In this document: positions 36,906 through 49,382 of the stretch, piece after piece
Numbering within the stretch: position 1 is the first letter of the stretch
Layout: each line of letters starts with the position of its first letter
NCBI GenBank assembly: GCA_036571765.1
Contig: BROE01000018.1
Coordinates: forward strand, 13,202,592 to 13,266,591
Direction: 5' to 3'
Source of the DNA: Plecoglossus altivelis
Lineage: Eukaryota > Chordata > Actinopteri > Osmeriformes > Plecoglossidae
Length of the DNA stretch: 64,000 bases
Notes under the pieces: generated by a model
Seen by the model: only the letters and a program-made list of their open reading frames with translations
Databases searched by the model: none
What the model was told of the DNA's origin: nothing
Position numbers and translations under genes: made by a program

Positions 36906-38999
36906 GGTTTGATGATCTAGAACACAAACTTTTAGAGTGACCGTTCCATAAGATGTGTCTAGGAAGTTTGCTTTCAGTCAAATGTTTATAGCCTCTTTTT
37001 CTCTAAATCAGTCAAGGACATTTTGGCAGTGACACAGAAAACATACCAAAAATGAATTGTATTTTTATTACAAAGGGTTGCTGTATTTAAGCAATGTTGG
37101 GATTCCACAAAGTATGACAAATCTTTGAAGAACATCTTTCCTTTCAAGAACTTCAGTTAAATATAAGTACACAGTTAAATTGTAATAAGCTTTGTCAGAT
37201 TCAGGTTGTTATTTTTCTTTTTCTTTTCATGGTACATAGTAACAGATTAATCATTCGTTGATATTTCTAAAATGTTTTTCACAGATCACTGAAGGGCTTG
37301 CAGCACTAAAACCAACGTGTATCATTGTAATCAGCACTGTATTCATCATGTTGACCTTTCAAGATCTACCTCATCTGTAGCCACAAGATTATGGTATACT
37401 CAAGATATTTCTTATCATACTGCACATACTGTATATGTATGCCATAATAGAAGAGAGTTGTGGTTGTCTTTATGTAGGATTTACAGTTTTCTACTTTGAA
37501 AGGGTTTTACTATAAAAGTAATTTCTGGGATTTCATGGCATAGATACTGCATCTGCAGTTTCAAATATGTTATGTTTACATAAAATATATATATATGACA
37601 CTTTTATCCACAGCAACGTATGAAGTCAATGACCGAATTGCACTGTTTGTATCAGTCTAAAGTTTTCTCGAGCGTGTCATTGAACATTTCAGACACAAAA
37701 AGCCTACTCAACAAACAAACAGGATGCAAATTTTTGTGAAATAATTTTATAAGCAAATTTTTAAAAGAAATTCTTGCATATATGGTAAGCACTAAATGAA
37801 GGATATATACAGGTATAAAAATGATTTTACAATATTCAAATCACAATAACAATTTGTTTCTGTATTGCCATTTAACTATTTAAATTAACATGCCATTTAA
37901 TGATTTTTAATTTAAACAATCTATGCAGACTAAATGTATTTTATTTAATCAAAATGGTGTTAAATGTATTTCTGAAATGTATTTGTTCCAATTATTGATT
38001 ATTTAATTTGTGCTATAATCGTAATTAGATCGTTTTTGTTTTTGATTAATACATCTACACACTGATTATGAAATATGATTGTTTTATTTGTATTAAAACA
38101 CTATTCGCTAATTATAAGTATAAGTAGTTTGGTTGTGAATATTTTGCTTATCATTTCAATTGTCACTTCCAGGGAATTTAGTTCTTTAGGTATTATCACA
38201 CAGTAAGATAACGTCGCAATTAACTATTGGTAAACATTTTACTAAGATTGGGTTTTTGACCCCACTCATTTTTGTTAAATTCTGTCGGGCAATCATTCAG
38301 TGAAGAGGCATTACAAACGTTTTGGGCTTTACTTAAATGTAAATACGTTTAAATCTACCCTGCAGTTGTCAGTCCTGTAAAGAAATATTGCTTTACAACT
38401 GTACAGTGTACTATTGTTGGGACCAATTTTGATCTTCACCTCTCACCTCACGATTACGTTAGAAATATTTATTTGGTTTTACATGCCCTTGGCAAGGGCC
38501 AACCTAAATTACCTCTATGTAATTATCATTATTATTTTCCCACCCTAAAAGCAAAAAACGTTTTGCACTACATCGACATGTTGGGTTCAAAATGTTCATC
38601 TAGGTCCCAATTACACTGCTTAGCGAATGTTTCTTTGATGGCTTAAGCCTGGGATACACTAGCTGCGATGCATCGTGCTTAGCTGAGAGTTCCTGGAAGC
38701 ACAGCCTTTTTCCTTCTGTGCCCATGTTATCAAATTGGACAAATTATGCAGACTGTGATCCGCTGCAGCAATCGTTTTGTGAACTGGTCACATTTTTCCA
38801 CGAATCCCTTGTGAATTTGGCTGCAGGGTGATAAAATACATAACATTATATGAGCACAATCCCTGGGGTTCCCCTGTGCTCAGTGTGGAGGTGGTGGAGA
38901 TGCTGCTCTCAATATGGGCCGACTGAGGTCTTCTAGTCAGGATCCAAATCCAGTTTCAGAGGGAGGTGTTCAATTTTCCAATAAGTTTTCAGGTATGTA
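36906..38999. other. 3' side of the polyserase gene and AT-rich spacer
   Basis: The first few hundred bases should be 3' UTR. The remainder is AT-rich, with a short TA repeat near 37585, and shows no coding evidence or repeat family I can name. Confidence 0.45.
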
Positions 39000-40360
39000 C
39001 AGTGAGGAAAATAAGCAAAATAAATAAATATTAATATTAACAATAAGCTGCTATTTAGCAAGTTCTCCCACTTGGAATTCCTGGAGGGGTCTTAAATTCA
39101 TCATCGTAGGTGCATGTCCACTGTGAGAGATCTTTTTTTTTAAATCCAAAAATCACAATATGATTCTTTTTAACCATTTATATGTATGATATAGCTGCAA
39201 GTAAGTATTTTAACACCTGTCTATCAGCTAGAATTCTGACCCTCGAAGACCTTTTAGTCTGCCTTTAAAATGTCCACCTAAACTCCATTTATTATCCTAA
39301 TTTAGATGCACCTGTTTGAGGTTATTAGCTGCATAAAGACACCTGTCCGCCCCATACAATCCAAGAATCCAATTACTAACATGGCCAAGACCAAAGAGCT
39401 GTCCAAAATTGTACACCTCCACAAGGCTGGAAAGGGCTACGGGGAAATTGTCAAGCAGCTTGGTGAAAAAGGTCCACTGTTGAATCAATCATTAGAAAAT
39501 GGAAGAAGCTAAACTTGACTGTCAATCTCCCTTAGACTGGGGCTACATGCAAGATATCACCTCGTGGGTTCTCAATGATCCTAAGAAAGGTGAGAAATCA
39601 GCCCAGAACTACACGGGAGGAGCAAATCAATGACCCGAAAAGAGCTGGGACCACCGTTTTCAAGGTTACTGTTACACTAAGACGTCATGGTTTGAAATCA
39701 TGCATGGCACGGAAGGTTCCTCTGCTTAAACCAGCACATGTCCAGACCCGTCTTAAGTTTGCCAACAATCTTTTGGATGATCCAGACGAGTCATGGGAGA
39801 AAGTCCTGTGGTCTGATGAGACCAAAATATAACTTTTTGGTCATAATTCCACTAAACGTGTTTGGAGGAAGAAGAATGATGAATACCATCCCAAGAACAC
39901 CATACTCACTGTGAAGCATGGGTGTGATTTTCTGCACATGGCACAAGGCGACTGCACTGTATAAAGGTGAGGATGACCGGGGCCTTTTATTGCAAGATTT
40001 TGGGGAACAACCTCCTTCCCTCAGTTAGAGCATCGAAGATGGGTCAAGGCTGAGTCTTCCAACATGACAATGACCCGAAGCACACAGCCAGGATAACCAA
40101 GGAGTGGCTCTGTAAGAAGCATATCAAGGTTCTGGGTGGCCTAGCTAGTCCCCAGACCTAAACCCAAAAGAGAATCTTTGTAGGGAGCTCAAACTCCGTG
40201 TTTCTCAGCGACAGGCCAGAAATCTTACTAATCTAGAGAAGATCTGCGTGGAGGAGTTGGCCAAAATCCCTCCTGCAGTGTGCACAAACCTGGTGAAAAA
40301 CTAGAGGAAATGTTTAACCTCTGTAATTGCAAACGAAGGCTACTGTACCAAATATTAACA
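39000..40360 (+). mobile_element. Tc1-like DNA transposon, copy 2, 3'-truncated
   Basis: Begins with CAGTGAGGAAAATAAG after a TA, the complement of the right end of copy 1. The left terminal repeat runs to about 39210. Transposase pieces follow (MAKTKELSKIVHLHKAGKGY from 39380; ESWEKVLWSDETKI near 39830, with the stop right after, as in copy 1). Similarity ends at about 40360, and the right terminal repeat is missing. Several deletions break the frame; inactive. Confidence 0.9.
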
Positions 40361-40436
40361 TCCATCTGAATGTACCTGTAGTAAAATAACACTATAAAAT
40401 AGGTGGCAAATACATATATACACGTATATATATATC

Positions 40437-40519
40437 CCTTGCGCTGCCTTAGGGTCATTGTGATTTACCTTTTGTACCATAAAGGTGGGTCACAGTGACC
40501 CAAAAGAAGCACCAGGGCT
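40437..40519. repeat. Small MITE-like inverted-repeat relic
   Basis: CCCTTGCGCTGCCTTAGGGTCA on the left pairs loosely with TGACCCAAAAGAAGCACCAG plus GG on the right; the inner part (GTGATTTACC / GGTGGGTCAC) pairs less well. The CCCTTG.GCT ends recall the piggyBac-type MITE at 29289. About 83 bp, no coding. Confidence 0.45.
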
Positions 40520-43214
40520 AAATATATATGTAAGTTATACAGTATGTGAGTGACACGGGGCTGTCTTAATATTTGGCCCACTGGGGTTACCATAAGAGTT
40601 GCAATGCTGTACAGTGCGGTACGTGGTTAGTTTATGTAATGTAACAAAAGTCGTTATGATGGATTCACAGAGAGCATCCAATGCAACACCACAGTCAAAC
40701 ACAGCATCCATCTACAAGGTGTTACGCCATCATGTACAGTAACCACATTACTATGACTTCATGCGCTACAGAGCTTTCAATGTGAGCAACAGCTGTTGGC
40801 TACCAACCAGTTAACTAATACTTCATATAGCAATACAACTTTGTTTTTCCTGTATTTCCACTGTTGAGCCAGTATTATGGTAGGAATGATAGACCATTAA
40901 AGCAAATAACGATGAAAGGGGTATGAAATAATGATCATAAGTCATGTAGAACAATTGATACCATTTAATATCCAAACAATTGGATAAGAGTAAGGTGGTT
41001 TTCCTTACTTTCCCTAGAGTGCGGATAGCTGGTCACATGACCCCATCGTCTTCATACAGGATCATCGTTGCTGGCACATAATGACCATGTCCAGTGGTTG
41101 TTATATTACCCAGAAATACATATGAGCTTATTTTAATTTGGGGGAGGGGGTGATATTTTCAGTTTGTAGATGGTATTGTTTAAATCAAGATTCCAAGTTA
41201 GATACTGCAAGTAACAATGTTGGTAAAATCAACTTGTTCCAAAGGTGGTTCTTTACCAATAAAATGCAATATAAATATATGCCTAAATATTACAAGAAGG
41301 AAAAACCTGGAGGGGAGGTTTCTGTCATGATATATGTTAGGACCATTTTTGCACAGGATTGCCCAGTTTCTTTGCTTTGATGCAAATATTTCAGCTGTGT
41401 GAGGCTGCCACACAGCTTATCACCACCCCCTCTGGCACAGAAGAAAATGAAAACCCTGTTTCATTCGTAACTTTATTTTTAAGTGTAAATTAGCAGCAAC
41501 AGATTTATGCTTTGTTACCTCTGCAATCTTCATAAATAGTAAGTATGCAATACTTAAAATATAAGATACAAAAATCTGTAAACTCTAAGACATGAAATGG
41601 ATCCGTTTGCAATCAACTCAAGCACACCTCTCAATTTCCCCATAAATGGTACCCTCTATATTTTAAATTCTGAAAGCTGAGGTAAACAGTTAGTTATGTC
41701 TTCCTAAAATGCCAATTTTATCAATACTTGAATGAGCTGCAATTAACAGGCACAAATGTTTATACTGGTGCGTATTTTTACCATTTAATATATTCAACAA
41801 CGTAATCACTTTCTACAGATGTAGCAACATAACCAGAGGTGAACTTGCCATTTTAAGAAAAACACTCATGATGGCAAACTCAAACACTGGAAAACACTTG
41901 ATCATTAAACAGTTTGACACTATTGGTTTCACAATTCAAGAGTTCATTTTAAAGCAGTATTGCAATACAAAGCTAGTTGTTACTCAAATAAATGTCAGTA
42001 AGGCAATACATACTGAATGAAATATAATTCAAATCAAAGTTGATCAACTTAAATAATGACGCATCATTCGTACGTCACTTTGGCAGTAGTGGACAATAAC
42101 GTGATACTACTTTAATCAATACATTAGATGAAATCCAAATTATTTTGTGAGATAGTGCCTAACTTACAAAGGACAAGATTTAACAGTGTATTTATAAATA
42201 TCAACATAGGTTTAGGGTTAGCTATATGTAGCTAACCTACATACTTACCACATCTCTTAACATCACATTAAATTACCTTGAAATAACTATCAATAACAAA
42301 TTAAAATACTCAACATGGACTGTTTGGCTGTCTTAATTGATTGTCATCTAATAGTTTCCTAATATGGTTCATAGTATGGAATTGTATATAGTATACAGTA
42401 TGACAGTACAGTGACAGCTTCACAGCAGTTTTTACAGATATATTCCAAATATAGACATTAAAATGTATTGTCTATTTATTGTCTAATTTATTTATTATTA
42501 AGAATTCAGTTTTAAAGTATCCAAACCAGCATTTTGTAGGGTCTGTTTCTTTACAACAACCATGATGCTAACAACTTGCAACACATTTAAACTCTGGAAT
42601 AAAGTGCGTCCCGTTTTCTAAAAACTGTCAAGGTCTTGATGTTTACTAGAGTCTGGATTTCCAACCCTGTAATTCACTCCCTGTGTTTCAGATTGCAATA
42701 GACAATGTATATAACTCTCTTTAAATCATTCACTATTCCTGCAAACATACTAGATATTTAAATGTATTTCTCCCATGTTTAAAGAAACAAAAACACTCCT
42801 ATTTCACAAAAAACTACAGTACTTACAAAACTTTAGATTGGTCCCAAGACAACAAGAAATAAGGCAACAATTTCAAACAATATCAACAGTTCTATCTAGG
42901 TTTGTGTACAATCTAAGAAAAGTAACATTTTTAATTTCATGGCAACTAATTTAACTTTGGCCATGGTTAAATCACACAATTGGATTATTGAATTGATTAT
43001 CATTCTTAAGTGTGAATCAATCAGAAATTAGTAGAATGTCAGCTTTATATTTACAATTACTAGTCCAAGTCAGTGTGGGGTGATACGACAGTGAGGCATT
43101 GGTGAAGGTCTACATAGTAGTCAAAGATCATGCTTCACTTTACATTACTGTATGAAAGACAATTCAGTTCTATCACAAATCCTTTGATTGCACTTCTGTC
43201 ACGTTTTCTCTCCC
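40520..43214. other. Spacer between Tc1 copy 2 and cln3, including cln3 3' UTR
   Basis: AT-rich, without a splice-supported frame. The cln3 3' UTR lies at the right end on the minus strand. Several TTTATT motifs (minus-strand AATAAA), for example near 41472 and 42475, could serve as polyadenylation signals, but none can be chosen from sequence alone. Confidence 0.45.
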
Positions 43215-46200
43215 TTATAATGAACAAAAGTATCTGTGAACTGGGAATGCTGTGATGGCTGACAAGGCGATGCCCAGACTGTCCCCAACACTAGCAGCTG
43301 CCATTGCAAATTCCCGCTGTCTGTCTCCAGTCTGATAGGAAAGGGACAAGAGTTAGAGAGAATTTCAAGTTAGTAAATGACATTGGTAAAAATGGCCTTG
43401 CACATATTTTCTACACATTTTCTAGTGCCTAGTGTGTTTGCTAAATAGGCTAATCTTCAGTAGCAGCCTTTATGCCAAACACCCAATTACAAGCAGGCAT
43501 ACCACAGCCAGACACAAAAGAATACTTTTTTCTTGATGAGTCTAAGACCCAGAAAAGTCTAACAAAGTGGACACTGGACGGACCTCTTTGCTGATGAAAT
43601 AGAAGGTATTGACATAGGCTGCTCCTCCCAGCAGCCCCTCATAAAGGACAATCCCAAATACCAACCAACCGCTGGGAAGGAACTCATAGTACACCGCCAG
43701 GCCCAGCAGCACAGAATTCACACACTGAGAGAGAGATATAGAGGACAACATGGAGTACCGAAGGAGATATTGGACAGAATTGGAGAGAAGGAAAAAAATA
43801 CAGATGAAGGGTAGAAAGAGATGCAGTAGAGTTCATTTCTGACAGCTTGTTCTGTAAACTTTTAGCATCACTGTCCATATCCCCTTCCTCACCTGCAACA
43901 GAGATAAAGCCCAAATTCTCCTGATCTTCAAACAGCAGAGAGACGAACGTGAGATTAGTACCCCCACCTGGTAAAGGGTCTGGTACCTGAACACACCCCA
44001 CATACATTTTTTAAATCTCCATATAATGGGAAAGAAACACTGTAGATTCAATAGATTTTGACAGATGTACAAAAAGGACTTCACTTAAAAATATTTTTCA
44101 GAGAAGCAAGACATGGACAAAATAATTTTACCGACCATCGGTATTGCTCTGCATGTGAAAACACAAAATTTGGAAAATACAGGAGCTCCATCTGAAACAA
44201 AATGAAACATATTTCAAACCAAAGTGAATACTACATACCAACTGTAATCGCATAACCAACTGTAGGGATATATAATTATATAGACATGAAAGTGCCCACA
44301 AGACAGTCAGTGATGAAGAGGTCAGTGACACTCATGCATGCAGTCACATACAGATTATACATAGAGCACATCCCAGTATCTCACCTCAAAGAAAACCTAA
44401 AAATAAGTCAAGCATGATAATTTGGGAATTTACAAAATATCTCACCAGAAGCCACATACTCTGAAAAGTTGCTAAAAGATGATATATTTACATTTATACA
44501 TGATATAAATATAAACCAAATTCTGCCCATCATCCACGCACAGCAAGAGATTCTATGCGTTATAGTACAGATGGTAGTATGAGTATGATAACTAGGTAAT
44601 GTTCTGAAGCTGCCAAAGGGAGCCACAGGGCCACTCACCAAGCCTTGGTTGATAAAATACTCAGCGAAGTAAACCAGACCAAGAGGGAGAACAAACACCC
44701 AGAGACCCTGAGAAAAACAGCAAGCACAGAGGGCTACTCAGCTTGACAAAGAAGCATCTGCTATTGTTTGGCTACTGTTGAAAGTGTGTTGACAGTTATC
44801 TACAGTATATAAAATATATCCAATATTTTTTGTTAAGAGACAACTGCTGTTCTGGCCAAGTTCAAACATAAAAATTACCAAATGGAATACTAACCTGACT
44901 CATTGAGTCCCATCCTAAAGGCTCTTTGCATATGTTTTTTTCTCTTTCAAATTATATAATTTATACTGAAATCCACTTTTAATTTAATTATGAAATGTCA
45001 TAACTCAACAGTAGCAATGCAAACAATTGAACAGCTGAAAATACAATTTGATCCTATGCATAAAAGCTTGGGTAAAGTTATTTTTTTCTAAGATTGATTA
45101 AACAAATACATGTATTCTTTTCTGGTTTACTTATTTATGCCTTACACACTCACCTTGATACATTGACATTTCTCTGTTAAGGTCAGTGCCCCAGTGGGCA
45201 TTTCTTTTATAACATTGAGGGAGGAGAAAACAAAACAAAACATTTATTTTTAATCAATTATCTGATTGGAACTGTATGGGATTCATATTTTTCTTAGGTG
45301 AAATACTAGTACCACATGTGAGTATGTTCTTTTCAATAGACTTCATAATTGCAACGTAAACTATCAGACACTATACAAAAAATACACAAACACACCTTCA
45401 GGAACACTCTGGGTTTGCTCTTCCTCAGTGGAGTCCTCCATCAGAGGCTGCCTCTCCTCTGAACATCTGCCACTGACTGACAAAGCAGGCCTTACTTCTC
45501 TGCACTGCCACTGTGAGAAGGATGGGGGAAATTCCAACAGGAAAAAGTAACTGAAATAGAGATAAGAGAGGGGGGTGGATAGTGAGTGCAGAAGGTGAAA
45601 TACCTGACAAAGAAAAACATATTTTTTTTGGCAAGAGTGTCACCAAGTAGCTCTCACCTGACCATCATGGCAACAGGGACCACCAGCATTACCTGCAGTG
45701 TAACCCTGGGTGACAAGCCAACCTGTGTGAGAGCTGAGTACAGCAGAGCTCCAGCCACACCTGCCCCTCCAGTCCCTGAACCCCAGCCCCCTAAAACATC
45801 TCTTCGAAAAAGAAAGAGAGAAATACTGCCATCAAATCTCCCATAATAGAGCCAACATAATATAGATAAATGAGGGAGATGTACTCAATTTGGTCTATAG
45901 AAGTTTAGCACATGATTATTTTATCACCATATTTTGAGGAAATCGTTTATAGTGCACAACTCTTCCAGATATCTTTAGGTGCAGGAGTCACATTCAATGA
46001 CATTAAAATACGTGTGGCTTTAGACTTCATATTTAGAGTCTATAGAATGCATGTATCCTACAAATATGAGCAAGACAAAATATATATAAAAATGTCAAAG
46101 CACCAAAAAAGATCTCTAAGTACACGTGAGCGTATGTGGATCCTAGTGCAGAGAGAAAACGGATCAGACATGGATTACCTGCTAAAGAACACTGTTAAAG

Positions 46201-48947
46201 ATAGAAAGGATAGTTCCCCTAGTCCAGAGCTCACACTGGCAAAGATGACACCTAATGAGCAACAGAGAAAAGTTTGTTTGAATTAAACAGGTTAATAGAG
46301 GCTATATTAGTGTATTTAAAATCTCAATACCAGGATAGGAAGGATGTAGAGTTTCAGTTTTTCAGAGAATAATCTATAACATAGGTTTGTTAAATGGACA
46401 ATTCGACTAACAGTTATTTGGGTTAAATTGCATTGCCTAATTGAATTTGTTTTCATCTGAATCTGCCAAAATGTCCTCTATTTCTTATGGCATGGCTGGC
46501 CAGCCCTGTTTACTTCACACCAACCTTAGATACCTAATTCATCGGATCAATCAGCTAATTATTATGAGCAGATGAGCTGTATGGGTTGGAATGAAAACTG
46601 CTATGCTCAACATGCAAAACCCAGTATAATCTTTGTTCAGATTAATTCTGTTTAATGTTATCAAGTGTTGTGGAAACATTAATACATAAATTATATACAT
46701 CCCGTTCTTATCTAAATTATGTGGCTTGAAAGGTTTGCAAGCATAGATAATTTGGTTTTACATTACCATGTGTGGTCACAAAATATACAAATAGATTAAA
46801 TACTTACATGTTATTTTTTCAAAACACTGTGACTAGAAAGATTAGCAAGCCTTCAAACTAACCACAGCAGAGATACTGTCTGTTCCCGTTGAGTACTTCA
46901 TGAAATCTCCATAAAGAGCATATATCAAGATAGAACCTCAATTCTAGTATGACAGCAAAAACATTGTTTAAGAAGGCATTGGCTAGCTGACAAGTTAGAA
47001 ACTAAATACATAGGCTATTTATAATTTAATAACAGTATCTAATACATATTAGATATAACTGCAATACCGAGCATGCCTCCATCAAATGATCTAAAGATGT
47101 ATTCCTTACCCAGAATGCTAATCCACACTGTTGAAGAGAAGGACACCAGAAGGAAGCTCACAATTGCTGCAGCAACGCACACAAACACTCGAAAACTGTG
47201 GACAAAGGCATGGAAAAATGCTAGGGGCTTCAAGACGTTGTATAATAATAACTATTCCCAATTTTAAATTTGACATTTTTCCAGTAGACAAAGTTTACTT
47301 GCAAACACAAACTAAATTGTGTTACTGAATGCGTGTGAAATGTGTGCAAATCTTTAAATACTTGCAACTTGCTTTTAACAAATGTGTAAAAAACAGACCC
47401 AAACAAGAGCTGCATGTACAGTATATAAGTGTATAATTTCTGCCTTCCAAAGAACATAAGATCAGTATTGTTCAAGGGTAGAACATCTGGTTACAGAACA
47501 AAGGATGAACACACTGATTGTAGGTTGATATAGACACAAATGTACATACTAAATGAGTAAACTTTACCAGAGTATTAAATGTTTGCAAGTGTGGTGGTTT
47601 AATGATCCTGCCTATAACAACGCCTGTACCATGGCTGTTTGGAACACATCCTTGAATTGTGAATAAATAAATAAAGTAAGCAAGCACTAAGTGATGTACA
47701 GTTGGATCAACCCTCACCCATATGGGAATTTGTGGATAAGGAATGGAGCAAATAATTTGATGATAAGAGTAGGGAGAATATCAGCCAACAGTACAGCCTG
47801 GAAAGGAGACAGATTGCATAGTCATGCACCAATATACACACACCTGTGTACGAATGCTTGATGTTGGAAATGGTTATTCATAAAAACCAAGTATATATAT
47901 AATATATATATATATTTATAATATATATATTATAAATATATATTATATATATATATATATATAATATATATATTATAAATATTAACCGCAGTAGAAATGG
48001 GGTTGCAGTCATATCGACTGCTATTGCGGGCATTCCCTCCTTCAACATGCCAGTGAGATGAGGCTGGGGTCTGGAAGGGATGTTGAAATACCACAAAACA
48101 AAATTTTGTGAAAATAACAAAAATTATTGTATTATTATTAGCTCTTATATATATATATATCTATATTTACATATATAGATATATAGATTGATATAAATCT
48201 ATCTATCTATATATATAAATGTATTTTTACATTCTTACCGGGACTGTGGAGTTGTGAGACTCTTGTTGTTTTAGAATGTCATGGGCCGCACTCAGCATCA
48301 CCACATAGGCAAAATTGTTGCACAATCCCAGTAACCTAGAGAGAGATAAGAAAGTGTTGAGGTTGTATTATTTAAATCCTGGGAGCTACTATGCACCATG
48401 TAGGTATAGTTAATAGCAAGGATCCCAAGCTAAATCTAAGACAACCTTACTTCTGTTTCCAACAAGTTGATGTATAATACGTTCTGATTACTATATAATT
48501 TATGCCTATAATTAATGGCTACATACTTAGTTTCAATGCTTCACTGCACTCAGCATTGACCTAACATTGTGGTTAATTGTAGCAGTATCTAGTACTTTCA
48601 TCATACTTCGCCAACCTCATTGCAATGTTTATCAATATGTTCAAACTTGCTGGATTAGACATGAAACATACTACTCACCAAAATCCCAGCCAATTACGAC
48701 ACTTCTTGCATCGGCCTGGGTAAGGCATCAGCAAATGGTTAGCAGGCTACACAACTGAACTGATGTAAAATGTGCAGTTAAGTAGCAGGCTGGAATGCCG
48801 ATGCCCAGCCCAGGAGTCAGGAACACACTTTTTATACTTTTAATGTAGTTCATCCAGACATGCTGTGATTTATGACATATGACAAAACTTACCCTGCCTG
48901 TCAACAGTAAGAATTGGGTCTGCATTCACACTATCAGTTTGGTCCAT
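43215..48947 (-). CDS. cln3: CLN3 (battenin) lysosomal membrane protein, complete
   Basis: Exons on the minus strand: 48893-48947, 48679-48715, 48239-48335, 47987-48070, 47718-47797, 47110-47195, 46179-46251, 45658-45801, 45396-45550, 45154-45203, 44639-44707, an optional 12-nt exon 44385-44396, 44136-44191, 43893-43986, 43584-43724, 43215-43331. Without the 12-nt exon, 445 aa (human 438). Landmarks along the protein: WLGFWLLGLCNNFAYVVMLS, NSSRYDCNPIST, AVLLADILPTLIIKLFAPF, ASVSSGLGELSFLSLTVFFS, GSGTGGAGVAGALLYSALTQ, VYFAEYFINQGL, YEGLLGGAAYVNTF. CLN3 is a multi-pass membrane protein of lysosomes, needed for glycerophosphodiester clearance and defective in juvenile Batten disease. The loop ERQPLM fits an acidic di-hydrophobic lysosomal sorting signal. 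Exon 8 uses the acceptor after TTTTCGAAG, which alone keeps the frame. Donors of exons 43584 (GTCCGT) and 44136 (GTCGGT) are weak. Confidence 0.92.
47893..47985. repeat. (AT)n microsatellite next to a cln3 splice donor
   Basis: TATATA/ATAATA tracts fill the start of the intron immediately after the 47987 exon on the minus strand. A second TATC/TATA tract lies at about 48145-48225, just beyond the neighbouring exon. Confidence 0.9.
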
Positions 48948-49302
48948 GATAGTAAATAAATCCAGCTATCGTAACTAATACGCAACGCTAGTTGTCAAGT
49001 CAAAAAATGTCGACCCAAATTGGTGAGTTTAACAAGTGAAGCTGGCTGTATCCGTTCAAGTCAGCGTGTTTGGCATAAAGACAACGCACCATAAAAGAAT
49101 ATAGTAGTATCTAAATCACAACAACACTTTATATTTAACAAAAAGTGATTGGCCATATTGTTATTTACACAGCGGTAGCCTGTCTTGTTTCTGTAAAATA
49201 TTTGACAAGTGACTAGCCTTCCTGGTAAACATGGTGAGTGTTGCAGAAGAATATCCCTTCATGTACTTGGCTTGCAAGACATGTTCCGCATCCGTTTAGT
49301 CC

Positions 49303-49382
49303 TCACTCTTCTTCTTAAAATTAATGGCGGGTTGCGAACCAGCCTCCAAGGTGCATACCGCCACCTACTGTGAAGGAGTGTG
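49303..49382. repeat. Dispersed LINE-end repeat (CCGCCACCTACTG motif)
   Basis: ACTCTTCTTCTTAAAATTAA...CCGCCACCTACTGTGAAGG is similar to the reverse complement of 61235-61312. It adjoins the decayed LINE to its right and is probably one end of that family. Confidence 0.55.

Noticed and set aside
45912..46286. Plus-strand open frame of 124 codons that looks protein-like (SKHQKRSLSTRERMWILVQR...)
   Set aside because: Its best part is the antisense of cln3 exon 46179-46251, which has matching splice sites and the conserved SGLGE motif.
45802..47109. Apparent loss of the central CLN3 exon
   Set aside because: On closer reading the exon is present at 46179-46251 and joins both neighbours in phase once the 45801 acceptor is used.
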